34,715 nt of DNA. It comes from an uncultured Pelagibacteraceae bacterium (GTDB lineage: Bacteria > Pseudomonadota > Alphaproteobacteria > Pelagibacterales > Pelagibacteraceae). The DNA is taken from positions 1-34,715 of the forward strand of contig CACIHL010000004.1 of assembly GCA_902586395.1 (NCBI GenBank), read 5' to 3'. Below are positions 1-10,368 of this stretch, piece by piece (position 1 is the first letter of the stretch; each line of letters begins with the position of its first letter). Both the position numbers and the translations under genes were made by a program. Under the pieces are notes generated by a model. It had not been told where the DNA came from, ran no database searches, and was given only the letters and a program-made list of their open reading frames with translations.

Positions 1-2
1 TT

Positions 3-419
3 CCATTATTATTGAATGAGATTTCTAACGAGAAAATAAAAAGATATTTAGTTTTATTTGTTATAATATTAACTTTATCAAATCACTACATTGAGATTTT
101 TCAAAGATCTCAAGCTAAACCTGAATTTAAAAAAACTTTGATACAAATAAGTAATGGGAATATAAAAAATATCGTTTTTGACATACAAGAACCATCTTTT
201 ATGGTTTCAAATTATATTAACAACATTAAAATTTTTAAAAAAGCAGGTTTTGTTTACCATAAATATGAAGATTATGATTTTGGTAATGAAGATTTCTGGT
301 TACTTTGTTATTCCACAGATCCAAACTATAATTGTGATATAGGTGAAATTAAAAATTTTAAAGTAATTGATGCAAAAAAAAATTTATTTATTGAGACAAA
401 ATTATACTCTTTTAAATAA
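3..419 (+). CDS. 3' part of an uncharacterised, probably membrane-anchored protein; 5' end outside the window
   Basis: The listed ORF starts at a TTG (12), but the frame stays open to the window edge (cca tta tta upstream). One hydrophobic helix (YLVLFVIILTL) is followed by a soluble C-terminus. The family is not recognisable with confidence. Confidence 0.5.
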   Translation, partial: PLLLNEISNEKIKRYLVLFVIILTLSNHYIEIFQRSQAKPEFKKTLIQISNGNIKNIVFDIQEPSFMVSNYINNIKIFKKAGFVYHKYEDYDFGNEDFWLLCYSTDPNYNCDIGEIKNFKVIDAKKNLFIETKLYSFK

Positions 420-420
420 T

Positions 421-1158
421 CTATTTTTTTAACTTATTTAAATAATGGAACACAATTGCAGCTGAATTAGATATATTTAAGCTATCAATTTTATCGCTTA
501 TTTTGATCTTAACAAAATAGTCAACATAATTCTCAGTTTTTTGATTCAAACCAAACCCTTCTGAACCAAATAAGAGAACATTATTTCCTTTCCAAGAAAT
601 ATCTGAGAAGTCTTCTTTAGATTTGTTATCAAAACCATACACCCAAAAATTTTTTTCTCTCAAAAATTTTAATGTTGAATTAATATTTGAAACTTTAAAA
701 ATATTTAAATATTCAATAGCTCCACTACTAGCTTTATACATGGTTTTACTCGTTTCAGGATATGACCTCTCTTTTATAATCAAACCATCTATTTTAAAAC
801 TGGCAGCGCTTCTTATAACTGAGCCAATATTCCTTGGATCTGTAACATCTTGAAGACATGCCAGTGTTATGTTTTCTTTTGATTTTATGAATTCCTTCAA
901 AGAGTTATTATTCAGTGGCTCTATTTCAGCAACATATCCTTGATGAAGGATTTGTTCATTTTTACAATATTTATCTAGCTCTTTTTTTGTTTTAAAGAAT
1001 ACTTTTATATCTTTAAGTAAATTTTTGTCTTGATTTTCCCTATTAATACTTTTTTTGCTATCCTCGGTTAAAAAGACCCTAATTACTTTTCTATTAGGAT
1101 TTTTCAAAGCTTCAGTGACAGCATGTTTTCCAACAATAAAAAAATTTGAATTTGTCAT
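421..1158 (-). CDS. rlmB: TrmH/SpoU-family RNA 2'-O-methyltransferase (23S rRNA Gm2251 methyltransferase-like)
   Basis: 245 aa with SpoU motifs: LACLQDVTDPRNIGSVIRSAASFKIDGLII, VLLFGSEGFGL and LNISNSAAIVFHYL. Confidence 0.88.
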   Translation of the reverse strand: MTNSNFFIVGKHAVTEALKNPNRKVIRVFLTEDSKKSINRENQDKNLLKDIKVFFKTKKELDKYCKNEQILHQGYVAEIEPLNNNSLKEFIKSKENITLACLQDVTDPRNIGSVIRSAASFKIDGLIIKERSYPETSKTMYKASSGAIEYLNIFKVSNINSTLKFLREKNFWVYGFDNKSKEDFSDISWKGNNVLLFGSEGFGLNQKTENYVDYFVKIKISDKIDSLNISNSAAIVFHYLNKLKK

Positions 1159-1210
1159 TTTTTTTGCCTTTTTACCTATTTTTTTTAGTATTTTCTTATT
1201 ATTTCACATA

Positions 1211-1238
1211 TTGCAATTGTTTAATAAAAATATATAAA
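1211..1238 (+). promoter_or_regulatory. putative sigma70-type promoter for the tRNA-Tyr/tRNA-Gly/tuf transcript
   Basis: TTGCAA (1211-1216), 16-nt spacer, TATAAA (1233-1238), in the gap between divergent rlmB and tRNA-Tyr. Confidence 0.45.
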
Positions 1239-1267
1239 ACCCCTGTTGTTTAAAGGTTTTTTGAACA

Positions 1268-1284
1268 AGGGGACGCTTTCCCCT
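1268..1284 (+). other. GC-rich hairpin just upstream of tRNA-Tyr (AGGGGA-CGCTT-TCCCCT)
   Basis: Perfect 6-bp stem with a 5-nt loop, followed by atatttta; 8 nt before the tRNA 5' end. Confidence 0.5.
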
Positions 1285-1292
1285 ATATTTTA

Positions 1293-1378
<86 letters not shown>

Positions 1379-1418
1379 TTCAAAAAAACTTTGACAATTG
1401 GAGTGTTAACTTGGTTTT

Positions 1419-1492
1419 GCGGGTGTAGTTCAATGGTAGAACGCTAGCCTTCCAAGCTGGATGTAAGGGTTCGATTCCCTTTACCCGCTCCA
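1419..1492 (+). tRNA. tRNA-Gly (anticodon TCC), CCA encoded
   Basis: Acceptor GCGGGTG/TACCCGC, anticodon loop CTTCCAA, T-arm AAGGG-TTCGATT-CCCTT, terminal TCCA. Confidence 0.95.
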
Positions 1493-1528
1493 AATTATTA
1501 AAATAAAAAGAAAAGTAAGGATAAAAGA

Positions 1529-2719
1529 ATGTCGAAAGAAAAATTTAATAGAAGTAAACCACATTGTAACATAGGTACAATTGGACACGTAGACCATGGT
1601 AAAACAACTTTAACCGCGGCTATAACAAAAGTATTATCAGAAAAAGGTGGAGCACAGTTCACAGCTTACGATCAGATTGATAAAGCCCCTGAGGAAAAAG
1701 AGAGAGGTATTACAATTTCAACTGCTCACGTTGAATACGAGACTGAAAAAAGACACTACGCACACGTAGACTGTCCAGGTCACGCTGACTACGTAAAAAA
1801 TATGATTACTGGTGCAGCACAAATGGATGGAGCAATTTTAGTTGTAAACGCTGCTGATGGTCCAATGCCACAAACTAAAGAGCATATTCTTTTAGCAAGA
1901 CAGGTTGGTGTTCCAGCAATTGTAGTTTTCTTAAATAAAGTTGATCAAGTTGATGATAAAGAAATGATAGACTTAGTTGAAGAGGAGATTAAAGAATTAT
2001 TAACATCATATAAATTTCCAGGAGACAAAACTCCAATTATAAAAGGCTCAGCACTTGCAGCTGTAGAAGGTAAAGATGATGCTATTGGAAAAAATGCAAT
2101 TATGGAACTTATGAAAGCTGTTGATGATTTTATTCCTCAACCTGACAGACCAAAAGACAAACCTTTTTTAATGCCAGTTGAAGATGTATTCTCAATTTCT
2201 GGAAGAGGTACAGTTGTTACAGGAAGAGTAGAACAAGGTGTTGTGAAAACTGGTGAAGAAATTGAAATCGTAGGTATTAGAGACACAAAAAAATCAGTTT
2301 GTACTGGTGTCGAGATGTTTAGAAAAATTCTTGATACTGGAGAAGCTGGAGACAATATCGGAGCTTTATTAAGAGGTGTTGAAAGAACTGATGTGGAGAG
2401 AGGTCAAGTATTATGCAAACCAGGATCTGTTACTCCTCATACAAAATTTGAAGCTCAGGCTTATGTTTTAAAAAAAGAAGAGGGTGGAAGACATACTCCT
2501 TTCTTTACAAAATATAGACCTCAGTTTTACTTTAGAACTACCGATGTAACTGGTGAAGTAGAATTACCTTCAGGTACTGAAATGGTAATGCCAGGTGACG
2601 ATGCAAAGTTTACAGTTAAATTAATTACACCAATTGCTATGAGCGAAAAACTCAACTTTGCGATTAGAGAAGGTGGTAGAACTGTAGGTGCAGGAGTAGT
2701 TACGAAAATTATAGAGTAA
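1529..2719 (+). CDS. tuf: translation elongation factor Tu
   Basis: 396 aa; [59 protein letters not shown] and the full C-terminus. Only tuf in the window. Confidence 0.98.
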   Translation: MSKEKFNRSKPHCNIGTIGHVDHGKTTLTAAITKVLSEKGGAQFTAYDQIDKAPEEKERGITISTAHVEYETEKRHYAHVDCPGHADYVKNMITGAAQMDGAILVVNAADGPMPQTKEHILLARQVGVPAIVVFLNKVDQVDDKEMIDLVEEEIKELLTSYKFPGDKTPIIKGSALAAVEGKDDAIGKNAIMELMKAVDDFIPQPDRPKDKPFLMPVEDVFSISGRGTVVTGRVEQGVVKTGEEIEIVGIRDTKKSVCTGVEMFRKILDTGEAGDNIGALLRGVERTDVERGQVLCKPGSVTPHTKFEAQAYVLKKEEGGRHTPFFTKYRPQFYFRTTDVTGEVELPSGTEMVMPGDDAKFTVKLITPIAMSEKLNFAIREGGRTVGAGVVTKIIE

Positions 2720-2727
2720 ACTCCTTT

Positions 2728-2779
2728 AGGAGTGTAGCTCAATTGGTAGAGCGCCGGTCTCCAAAACCGGAGGTACGGG
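2728..2779 (+). tRNA. tRNA-Trp (anticodon CCA), truncated: T-arm and 3' acceptor strand missing
   Basis: AGGAGTG acceptor strand, TAGCTC...GAGC D-arm, anticodon stem CCGGT/ACCGG with loop CTCCAAA, variable AGGTA. No TTC-containing T-arm and no CACTCCT complement follow; the sequence becomes rpoB. Confidence 0.88.
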
Positions 2780-5196
2780 ACGTTCATCCAACTCATTACG
2801 GAAGAATTTGTCCAATAGAAACCCCTGAAGGACCAAACATAGGTTTAATAAATAGTTTATCAACTTATTCAAAAATTAATAAATATGGTTTTATTGAGTC
2901 CCCTTACAGAAAAGTAGTTAATGGAGTTGTTCAAGAAAAAATAGAATATTTGTCAGCAATGGAAGAAACAAAATTCACTATTGCGCAAGCTAATTCAAAA
3001 GTTGATAAGAATGGGAAATTTACAGAAGATTTAGTTTCAAGTAGGCAAAATTTAAACTTTATTTTATCTAAACCTGAAAATATTGATTATATTGACGTTT
3101 CACCAAAACAATTAGTATCTGTTGCCGCATCTTTAATACCATTTCTTGAAAACGATGATGCCAATAGAGCACTTATGGGTTCAAATATGATGAGACAGGC
3201 AGTACCACTTTTAAAACCAGAGTCACCTTTAGTGGGGACAGGTATAGAAAGTGATGTGGCTTTAGACTCAGGTGTGACAATCGTTGCTAAAAGAGACGGA
3301 ATTGTTGATAAAATTGATGGAAAAAGAATTGTAATTAAAGCGACCAGTGAAACTGATTTTTCAAAATCAGGAGTTGATATTTACAATTTACAAAAATTTA
3401 AAAGATCAAATCAAAATACTTGTATAAATCAAAAACCCTTAGTTAGGGTTGGCGATAAAGTAAAACGTGGAGATATTATTGCCGATGGACCTTCAACAAA
3501 AATTGGTGAGTTAGCTCTTGGAAAAAATGTAACGGTCGCTTTTATGCCATGGCAAGGATACAATTTTGAGGACTCAATTTTAATTTCAGAAAGATGTGTA
3601 ACGGACGATGTATTTACTTCAGTTCACATTGAAGAGTACGAAGTTATGGCTAGAGATACAAAACTTGGTGAGGAAGATATTACAAGAGATATACCTAATG
3701 TAAACGAAGAAGCTTTAAAAAATTTAGATGAGTCTGGAATTGTTTACATCGGTGCAGAGGTAAAACCAGGTGATATACTCGTAGGTAAAGTTACCCCAAA
3801 AGGTGACACAGCGTCTGGACCTGAAGAAAAATTATTGAGGTCAATTTTCGGTGAAAAAGCTATTGATGTAACCGATACTTCTTTAAAGATGCCAAGTGGT
3901 AGTGGCGGTATAATAGTTGACGTGAGAGTTTTTAACAGACACGGAATAGAAAAAGACGAGAGATCTATTACTATTGAAAGGGCTGAAATTGATTTAGTTC
4001 AACAAGATAAGTTAGTTGAGGAAGAAATTCTTGAGAGAAGTATAAAGCAAAGAGCAGCCCAAATTTTATCGGGTACACAACTTTCCAAAAAGATTAAGAA
4101 TTTAAATCAGGGCGATACATTAAATCAGACTAATATAAACGAAGTTCCAATATCAGAAATTTTTAAAATGAATGTTAAAGACACAAGCAAGAATGAAATA
4201 TTAGAAAAACTGAAAGAACAATATCAAAATGCTACCCAAGATATTAAAGAAAGGTTTGAAGATAAAGTTATAAAAATAAGACAAGGTGATGATTTATTAC
4301 CAAGTGTAATGAAAATGGTAAAAGTTTTCGTGGCAATAAAGAGAAGATTGAGACCTGGAGACAAAATGTCAGGAAGACATGGCAATAAAGGAGTCGTGAG
4401 TAAAATTGTTCCTGTTGAAGATATGCCTTACAGAGAGAATGGTAAGCCAGTTGATATTGTTTTAAATCCTCTAGGTGTTCCAAGTAGGATGAATGTAGGT
4501 CAAATTTTAGAAACACATTTAGGGTGGGCTTGTACTGAGTTAGGAGATAAATTGAAAAATCTAATCAATGAAAACCAAAAAAAGTTAGAAATGTCTCAAA
4601 AAATAAAAGATTTTTTAAAATCGGTTTATGGAAAAGAGATATTAGAAAATTCAATTGAAAAGTTAACCAAAAATGAGTTTTCAGACTTATGCGAAAATTT
4701 GATGAGCGGGGTTCCAATTTCTACACCAGTTTTTGATGGCGCTAAAGAAAAAGATGTAACCGAGATGCTAGATTTAGCTAGATTACCTAAGAGTGGTCAA
4801 ACTACTTTATGGGACGGAAGAACAGGGGAAAAATTTGATAGAGATGTAACAGTTGGTACAATATATATGTTGAAGTTACATCACCTTGTAGAAGACAAAA
4901 TTCATGCTAGATCCACGGGGCCATACAGTCTAGTAACTCAGCAACCGCTTGGAGGAAAAGCTCAATTAGGTGGTCAAAGATTTGGTGAAATGGAAGTATG
5001 GGCTTTAGAGGCATACGGAGCTTCTTATACTCTCCAAGAAATACTTACAGTAAAATCTGATGACGTTGCTGGTAGGGTAAAAGTATATGAAACGATTGTT
5101 AAAGGCGAGGAAAACTTTGAGTCAGGAATACCTGAGTCATTTAACGTATTAGTTAAAGAGATTAAATCTTTAGCATTAAATGTTGAACTTAATTAA
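2770..5196 (+). CDS. rpoB: DNA-directed RNA polymerase beta subunit, N-terminally truncated (C-terminal ~808 residues only)
   Basis: Frame reads [30 protein letters not shown], equivalent to E. coli RpoB from about E546, then continues through [23 protein letters not shown] and the C-terminus. The listed start (TTG at 2743) lies inside tRNA-Trp and is not a real start. Confidence 0.93.
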   Translation, partial: EVRDVHPTHYGRICPIETPEGPNIGLINSLSTYSKINKYGFIESPYRKVVNGVVQEKIEYLSAMEETKFTIAQANSKVDKNGKFTEDLVSSRQNLNFILSKPENIDYIDVSPKQLVSVAASLIPFLENDDANRALMGSNMMRQAVPLLKPESPLVGTGIESDVALDSGVTIVAKRDGIVDKIDGKRIVIKATSETDFSKSGVDIYNLQKFKRSNQNTCINQKPLVRVGDKVKRGDIIADGPSTKIGELALGKNVTVAFMPWQGYNFEDSILISERCVTDDVFTSVHIEEYEVMARDTKLGEEDITRDIPNVNEEALKNLDESGIVYIGAEVKPGDILVGKVTPKGDTASGPEEKLLRSIFGEKAIDVTDTSLKMPSGSGGIIVDVRVFNRHGIEKDERSITIERAEIDLVQQDKLVEEEILERSIKQRAAQILSGTQLSKKIKNLNQGDTLNQTNINEVPISEIFKMNVKDTSKNEILEKLKEQYQNATQDIKERFEDKVIKIRQGDDLLPSVMKMVKVFVAIKRRLRPGDKMSGRHGNKGVVSKIVPVEDMPYRENGKPVDIVLNPLGVPSRMNVGQILETHLGWACTELGDKLKNLINENQKKLEMSQKIKDFLKSVYGKEILENSIEKLTKNEFSDLCENLMSGVPISTPVFDGAKEKDVTEMLDLARLPKSGQTTLWDGRTGEKFDRDVTVGTIYMLKLHHLVEDKIHARSTGPYSLVTQQPLGGKAQLGGQRFGEMEVWALEAYGASYTLQEILTVKSDDVAGRVKVYETIVKGEENFESGIPESFNVLVKEIKSLALNVELN

Positions 5197-5198
5197 TT

Positions 5199-8100
5199 AT
5201 GAAAAAAGAACTTAAAGATTTATTTAAAAACACCGAAATATCAGACTCTCAGAACTTTAATAGTATTAAAATTTCATTAGCAAGCCCTGAAAAGATAAAG
5301 TCATGGACATATGGTGAAATTAAAAAACCTGAAACAATTAATTATAGAACATTTAGACCAGAAAAAGATGGTCTATTTTGTGCAAGAATTTTTGGACCAA
5401 TTAAGGATTACGAATGTTTATGCGGGAAATATAAGAGAATGAAGTTCAGAGGTATTATATGTGAAAAATGTGGAGTTGAAGTAACAAAATCAAATGTCAG
5501 ACGTGAAAGAATGGGCCATATTAACCTTGCAACACCAGTGGCGCATATTTGGTTCCTAAAATCTTTACCAAGTAGAATATCTTTGGCAATCGACATGAAA
5601 TTAAAAGAAGTTGAAAGAGTTCTTTATTTTGAAAACTTTATAGTTATTGAACCTGGTCTTACTGGTTTAAAAAAGAACCAATTATTGTCGGAAGATGAAT
5701 TAATAAAATATCAAAACGAGTATGGCGATGAGTCTTTTACTGCAGGTATTGGAGCAGAAGCTATATTAGAAATATTAAAGAATATAAATTTAGAGCAAGA
5801 AAGAGAAATTCTTGTAAAAAACATCAATGAAACAAAGTCTAAAGTTTCAGAAGAAAGGTCAATAAAAAGATTAAAGTTAATTGATTCATTTATTAAAACT
5901 GGGAACAAACCTGAATGGATGATTTTAACAGTAATACCTGTGATACCGCCAGAACTAAGACCTTTGGTGCCATTAGATGGTGGTAGATTTGCTACTTCAG
6001 ATTTAAACGATTTATACAGAAGAGTTATTAATAGAAATAATCGTCTTAAAAGATTAATGGACTTAAAAGCTCCAGATATAATTGTAAGAAATGAAAAAAG
6101 AATGTTGCAGGAGTCCGTTGATGCGCTCTTTGACAACGGAAGAAGAGGAAGAGTTATCACTGGAACAGGAAAACGTCCACTTAAATCTCTAGCAGAAATG
6201 CTCAAAGGTAAACAAGGAAGATTTAGACAGAACCTTTTAGGAAAAAGAGTAGATTATTCTGGAAGGTCAGTAATAGTAGTCGGTCCAGATCTTAAACTTC
6301 ATGAATGTGGTTTGCCAAAAAAAATGGCCCTAGAACTATTCAAACCTTTTTTATATGCGAGACTAAATAAACTTGGTTTAGCTTCTACAATTAAACAAGC
6401 TAAGAAACTAGTTGAAAAAGAGACTAATGCTGTTTGGGATGCTTTAGAAGTTATTGTAAGAGAGCATCCAGTTATCCTGAATAGAGCGCCAACACTCCAT
6501 AGGCTAGGTGTTCAAGCTTTTGAACCTAAATTGATAGAAGGAGATGCAATTGAATTACATCCTCTAACTTGTGCTGCGTTTAATGCTGATTTTGATGGAG
6601 ATCAAATGGCAGTACACATCCCATTAAGTTTAGAAGCTCAATTAGAAGCTAGAGTTTTAATGATGTCTACAAATAATATTTTAAGTCCATCAAACGGAAA
6701 GCCAATTATAGTGCCAAGTCAGGATATGATACTTGGAATTTACTATTTGTCTCTCCCACCATATCAAGAGAAGAAAATTGAGGGTTATTTTGTAAATAAT
6801 TCTGAAATAGAGCAAGGTTTAGAGTCTGGAAAAATAAAAATACACTCTAGGATAATATCTAGATTTGAGACAATTGATGAAAAAGGCAATCAAGTATTTG
6901 AAAAACATACTAGTACAGCTGGTAGATTTTTATTAGCAAATCTTTTACCAAAAAACAAAGATATCAAATTTTCTTTAATTGACAGAGTTTTACCTAAAAA
7001 AGTAGTTTCGGAAATAATTGATTTTGTTTTTAGATATACAGGTCAAAAAAGCACTGTAATTTTTTGTGATAAGTTAAAAGATCTAGGATTTAAGCATGCA
7101 TTTAAAGCAGGTATTTCTTTTGGTAAAGATGACTTAATTATACCCGATAATAAAGAACAATTAATTGATGAAACTAAACAATTAATTAAAGATTATGAAA
7201 ATCAGTATTCTGAGGGATTAATTACTAGAGGTGAAAAATACAACAAAGTGGTTGATGCTTGGTCTAAATGTACTGACAAAGTTGCATCTGAAATGATGAA
7301 GGGGATATCAGCAACTACCAAATCTGAAAAAGGATTAGATATTAACTCTGTCTTCATGATGGCAGACTCTGGTGCAAGAGGTTCGGCTGCCCAGATGAAA
7401 CAGCTAGCTGGTATGAGAGGTCTAATTGCAAAACCATCAGGTGAAATTATTGAGTCACCAATTACATCTAATTTCAAAGAGGGTCTTACAGCCCTTGAGT
7501 ACTTTAATTCTACTCATGGTGCTAGAAAAGGATTAGCCGATACTGCATTAAAAACTGCTAATTCAGGTTATCTAACAAGACGATTATGTGATGTTGCGCA
7601 AGATTTAACTGTAACAAAGAAAGATTGTGATTGTAAAAAACCTGGAAGTATAAATTTGTCAGAAATTATTGAAGGTGGAAACATAATAGTAAGTTTATCA
7701 GAAAGAGCTTTGGGACGTGTTACAGCAGCAGATGTAAAAAACCCAATAACAGGCGATGTTATTATTAAAAAGGGTGAAATGATTAACGAGTCCGGTTGTG
7801 AAAAAATAGATGCTGCAGGTGTAAAATCTATTAAAGTATACTCAGTTATTACTTGTGGATCAAAAGTTGGAGTTTGTGCAATGAGTTATGGTAGAGATCT
7901 TTCAAGAGGTAAAATGGTTAATGTTGGAGAAGCAATTGGTATGATCTCCGCACAGTCAATAGGTGAACCAGGAACTCAATTAACAATGAGAACGTTTCAC
8001 GTCGGAGGAACAGCATCAATTAAACAAGATTCTCAAATTATAAGTAAAAGTGATGGAATTTTAAAAATAATAAATACCAATCTTCTCGAAGACTCTAAGA

Positions 8101-9368
8101 AAAATTTAATTGTTATGGGCAGAAATACACAAATTAGTTTAGAAGATGAGAAAGGTGTACAAATTGCAATTTACAAAGTTCCTTACGGTTCAAAACTATT
8201 TTTCAAAAATGAAGACAAGGTTAAGAAAAATTCAAAAATTTGTGAGTGGGATCCTTATACAACACCAGTAATTGCAGAAAAAAGTGGAATAGTAAATCTT
8301 GTAGATTTAATTGACGGAGTCTCATTATCGGAAACACTTGATGAAACCACTGGTATTTCATCAAAGTCAGTTATTGATTGGAGATCTCAATCAAAAAACA
8401 CAGACTTAAAACCTAGAATTACATTAAGAGATGAAAAAGGTAATGTTATTAAAAAAGCTGATGACAATGAAGCAAGATACTATCTAGTGCCAGACTCAAT
8501 TCTTTCAGTTCAAGATGGACAAAAAATATTTGCTGGCGATGTTATAGCGCGTTTACCTAAAGAAACATCTAAGACAAAAGATATTACTGGAGGTCTACCT
8601 AGAGTAGCTGAATTATTTGAGGCACGTAAAGCAAAAGACAGTGCCATTATCGCAGAAAATAACGGTAAAGTAATTTTTGGTAAAGAAGTTCGAGGCAAAC
8701 AAAGAGTCTCAATTGTTTCATCAAATGGTGAAAGCTCTAATTATTTAATACCTAAAGGAAAACATATTAACTTCAACCAAGGTGAAGAAATTAAAAAAGG
8801 AGAATACTTATTAGATGGACAACCTTTACCACATGATATCTTGAGAATATTAGGTATTGAGGAATTAACAGAGTATTTTGTAAACCAAGTTCAAGAGGTT
8901 TATAGATTACAGGGTGTTATAATAAATGATAAACACATAGAAACAATATTAAGACAAATGTTGAAAAAAATTGAAATTAAAACATCTGGTGACTCTGATT
9001 TATTACCAGGTGAAATTATTGATAGATTCAAATTTGATAGTATGAATGAACAACTTAAAAAAGATGGAAAAAAACCTGCTACTGGCGAAAGAGTTCTAAT
9101 GGGTATAACTAAAGCATCGTTACAAACTGACTCGTTTATTTCTGCGGCTTCGTTTCAGGAGACAACACGAGTTCTTACTGACGCAGCTATCAGAGGTAAG
9201 GTAGATACATTGGTTGGATTAAAAGAGAATGTGATTGTTGGTAGGTTAGTACCTGCGGGAACAGGCTCAATTAAGAACAAATGGAACAAAAAAGCTCTTG
9301 ATGACGATCAAAAATTCATTGCTGAGCAAGAAAAGATTGAACAGACTGAAACCCCTGTAAATCAATAA
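5199..9368 (+). CDS. rpoC: DNA-directed RNA polymerase beta' subunit
   Basis: 1389 aa; Zn site [22 protein letters not shown], catalytic [16 protein letters not shown], bridge/trigger regions intact. Confidence 0.98.
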   Translation: MKKELKDLFKNTEISDSQNFNSIKISLASPEKIKSWTYGEIKKPETINYRTFRPEKDGLFCARIFGPIKDYECLCGKYKRMKFRGIICEKCGVEVTKSNVRRERMGHINLATPVAHIWFLKSLPSRISLAIDMKLKEVERVLYFENFIVIEPGLTGLKKNQLLSEDELIKYQNEYGDESFTAGIGAEAILEILKNINLEQEREILVKNINETKSKVSEERSIKRLKLIDSFIKTGNKPEWMILTVIPVIPPELRPLVPLDGGRFATSDLNDLYRRVINRNNRLKRLMDLKAPDIIVRNEKRMLQESVDALFDNGRRGRVITGTGKRPLKSLAEMLKGKQGRFRQNLLGKRVDYSGRSVIVVGPDLKLHECGLPKKMALELFKPFLYARLNKLGLASTIKQAKKLVEKETNAVWDALEVIVREHPVILNRAPTLHRLGVQAFEPKLIEGDAIELHPLTCAAFNADFDGDQMAVHIPLSLEAQLEARVLMMSTNNILSPSNGKPIIVPSQDMILGIYYLSLPPYQEKKIEGYFVNNSEIEQGLESGKIKIHSRIISRFETIDEKGNQVFEKHTSTAGRFLLANLLPKNKDIKFSLIDRVLPKKVVSEIIDFVFRYTGQKSTVIFCDKLKDLGFKHAFKAGISFGKDDLIIPDNKEQLIDETKQLIKDYENQYSEGLITRGEKYNKVVDAWSKCTDKVASEMMKGISATTKSEKGLDINSVFMMADSGARGSAAQMKQLAGMRGLIAKPSGEIIESPITSNFKEGLTALEYFNSTHGARKGLADTALKTANSGYLTRRLCDVAQDLTVTKKDCDCKKPGSINLSEIIEGGNIIVSLSERALGRVTAADVKNPITGDVIIKKGEMINESGCEKIDAAGVKSIKVYSVITCGSKVGVCAMSYGRDLSRGKMVNVGEAIGMISAQSIGEPGTQLTMRTFHVGGTASIKQDSQIISKSDGILKIINTNLLEDSKKNLIVMGRNTQISLEDEKGVQIAIYKVPYGSKLFFKNEDKVKKNSKICEWDPYTTPVIAEKSGIVNLVDLIDGVSLSETLDETTGISSKSVIDWRSQSKNTDLKPRITLRDEKGNVIKKADDNEARYYLVPDSILSVQDGQKIFAGDVIARLPKETSKTKDITGGLPRVAELFEARKAKDSAIIAENNGKVIFGKEVRGKQRVSIVSSNGESSNYLIPKGKHINFNQGEEIKKGEYLLDGQPLPHDILRILGIEELTEYFVNQVQEVYRLQGVIINDKHIETILRQMLKKIEIKTSGDSDLLPGEIIDRFKFDSMNEQLKKDGKKPATGERVLMGITKASLQTDSFISAASFQETTRVLTDAAIRGKVDTLVGLKENVIVGRLVPAGTGSIKNKWNKKALDDDQKFIAEQEKIEQTETPVNQ

Positions 9369-9397
9369 TAATTTAGCGTTAAATTCCTCGTTTTAGT

Positions 9398-9425
9398 TTG
9401 ACAAATTACAAATCTATAGTATTTT
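9398..9425 (+). promoter_or_regulatory. putative promoter for the rpsL-rpsG-fusA-S10 transcript
   Basis: Perfect TTGACA (9398-9403), 16-nt spacer, TATTTT (9420-9425), in the rpoC-rpsL intergenic region. Confidence 0.5.
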
Positions 9426-9448
9426 CACCAAGAATTTTGGTTGGAATG

Positions 9449-9511
9449 TAGTGCCCTTGTAGCACTAAACGCTACCATACACAGGTCACTAGAGTATTTC
9501 TTCCAAAATAC
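9449..9511 (+). promoter_or_regulatory. structured 5' leader of rpsL with alternative helices; candidate cis-regulatory RNA
   Basis: Hairpin A TAGTGC(9449-9454)/GCACTA(9462-9467). Alternative B TAGTGCCC(9449-9456)/GGTCACTA(9484-9491, one mismatch) enclosing GTAGC(9459-9463)/GCTAC(9471-9475). Downstream hairpin GTATTT(9494-9499)/AAATAC(9506-9511). Read by eye, not folded computationally. Confidence 0.45.
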
Positions 9512-9518
9512 AATTATT

Positions 9519-9890
9519 ATGCCAACAATAAACCAATTGTTAAGAAAAAAAAGAATTAAACCTAAAGCAAGGGACAGAGTCCCTGCTTTAGAGAAATCTC
9601 CACAGAAGAGAGGTGTCTGTGTAAAAGTTTATACAACAACACCTAAAAAACCTAACTCAGCTTTAAGAAAAGTTGCAAGGGTAAGACTTTCAAATGGTCA
9701 CGAAGTAACTTCTTATATTCCTGGCGAAGGTCACAATCTTCAAGAACACTCAGTTGTTTTAATTCGAGGCGGTAGAGTAAAAGATCTACCAGGTGTTCGA
9801 TATCATATCTTAAGAGGTAATCTAGACACCCAAGGTGTAACGGGAAGAAAACAACAAAGATCTAAATACGGGGCAAAAAAAGGTAAGTAA
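9519..9890 (+). CDS. rpsL: 30S ribosomal protein S12
   Basis: [60 protein letters not shown]. The ATG at 9519 fits better than the listed 9441 TTG, whose extension is not conserved S12 sequence. Confidence 0.96.
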   Translation: MPTINQLLRKKRIKPKARDRVPALEKSPQKRGVCVKVYTTTPKKPNSALRKVARVRLSNGHEVTSYIPGEGHNLQEHSVVLIRGGRVKDLPGVRYHILRGNLDTQGVTGRKQQRSKYGAKKGK

Positions 9891-9891
9891 A

Positions 9892-10362
9892 ATGTCTAGA
9901 AAAAAAAGTGCTCCTAAAAAACTAAATGTTGTTGATCCTAAATATAAGTCAGTAATTATTCCAAAACTAATAAATTCACTAATGTATGACGGAAAAAAAA
10001 CTATTGCCGAAAAAATCGTTTACGATGCGATAGACAAAATTAAATCTAAATCAAAAGATGAGCCAATCACAGTTTTTAACCAAGCAATAACCAATATAAA
10101 ACCAACTGTAGAAGTAAGATCCAGAAGAGTTGGCGGGGCTACTTACCAAGTTCCTGTAGAAGTAAAAGCAAAAAGATCACAAGCACTTGCAATAAGATGG
10201 TTAATAGATGCCTCAAGAAAAAGAAAAGATAAAAAAATGTCTGATAAAATTTTTAATGAAATTTTTGATGCTTATCAAAACAGAGGTTCAGCAATTAAAA
10301 AGAAAGAGGATACACATAAAATGGCAGAGTCAAATAAAGCCTTTGCTCATTTTAGATGGTAA
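9892..10362 (+). CDS. rpsG: 30S ribosomal protein S7
   Basis: 156 aa; [10 protein letters not shown]...[20 protein letters not shown]...[15 protein letters not shown]. Confidence 0.97.
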   Translation: MSRKKSAPKKLNVVDPKYKSVIIPKLINSLMYDGKKTIAEKIVYDAIDKIKSKSKDEPITVFNQAITNIKPTVEVRSRRVGGATYQVPVEVKAKRSQALAIRWLIDASRKRKDKKMSDKIFNEIFDAYQNRGSAIKKKEDTHKMAESNKAFAHFRW

Positions 10363-10368
10363 TAAAAT

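Noticed and set aside
1391-1412. TTGACA before tRNA-Gly as an independent promoter
   Set aside because: No credible -10 at 16-18 nt; spacing to TTAACT is only 10 nt. Probably co-transcribed with tRNA-Tyr.
2743-2778. Listed RpoB ORF start giving the N-terminus MVERRSPKP as a novel short RpoB isoform
   Set aside because: The TTG start and first ~9 codons are the tRNA-Trp D-arm and anticodon arm read as protein, with no SD; it is a by-product of the junction.
2137-2796. Antisense ORFs on the minus strand over tuf (72 and 89 aa)
   Set aside because: Shadow ORFs opposite a strongly conserved coding frame; no recognisable product.
5408-8698. Antisense ORFs over rpoC (62-164 aa)
   Set aside because: Shadow frames of rpoC, no start context or recognisable domains.
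9441-9518. 26-residue N-terminal extension of S12 ([26 protein letters not shown])
   Set aside because: Not conserved S12 sequence, TTG start; it translates the structured leader. ATG at 9519 matches the normal N-terminus.
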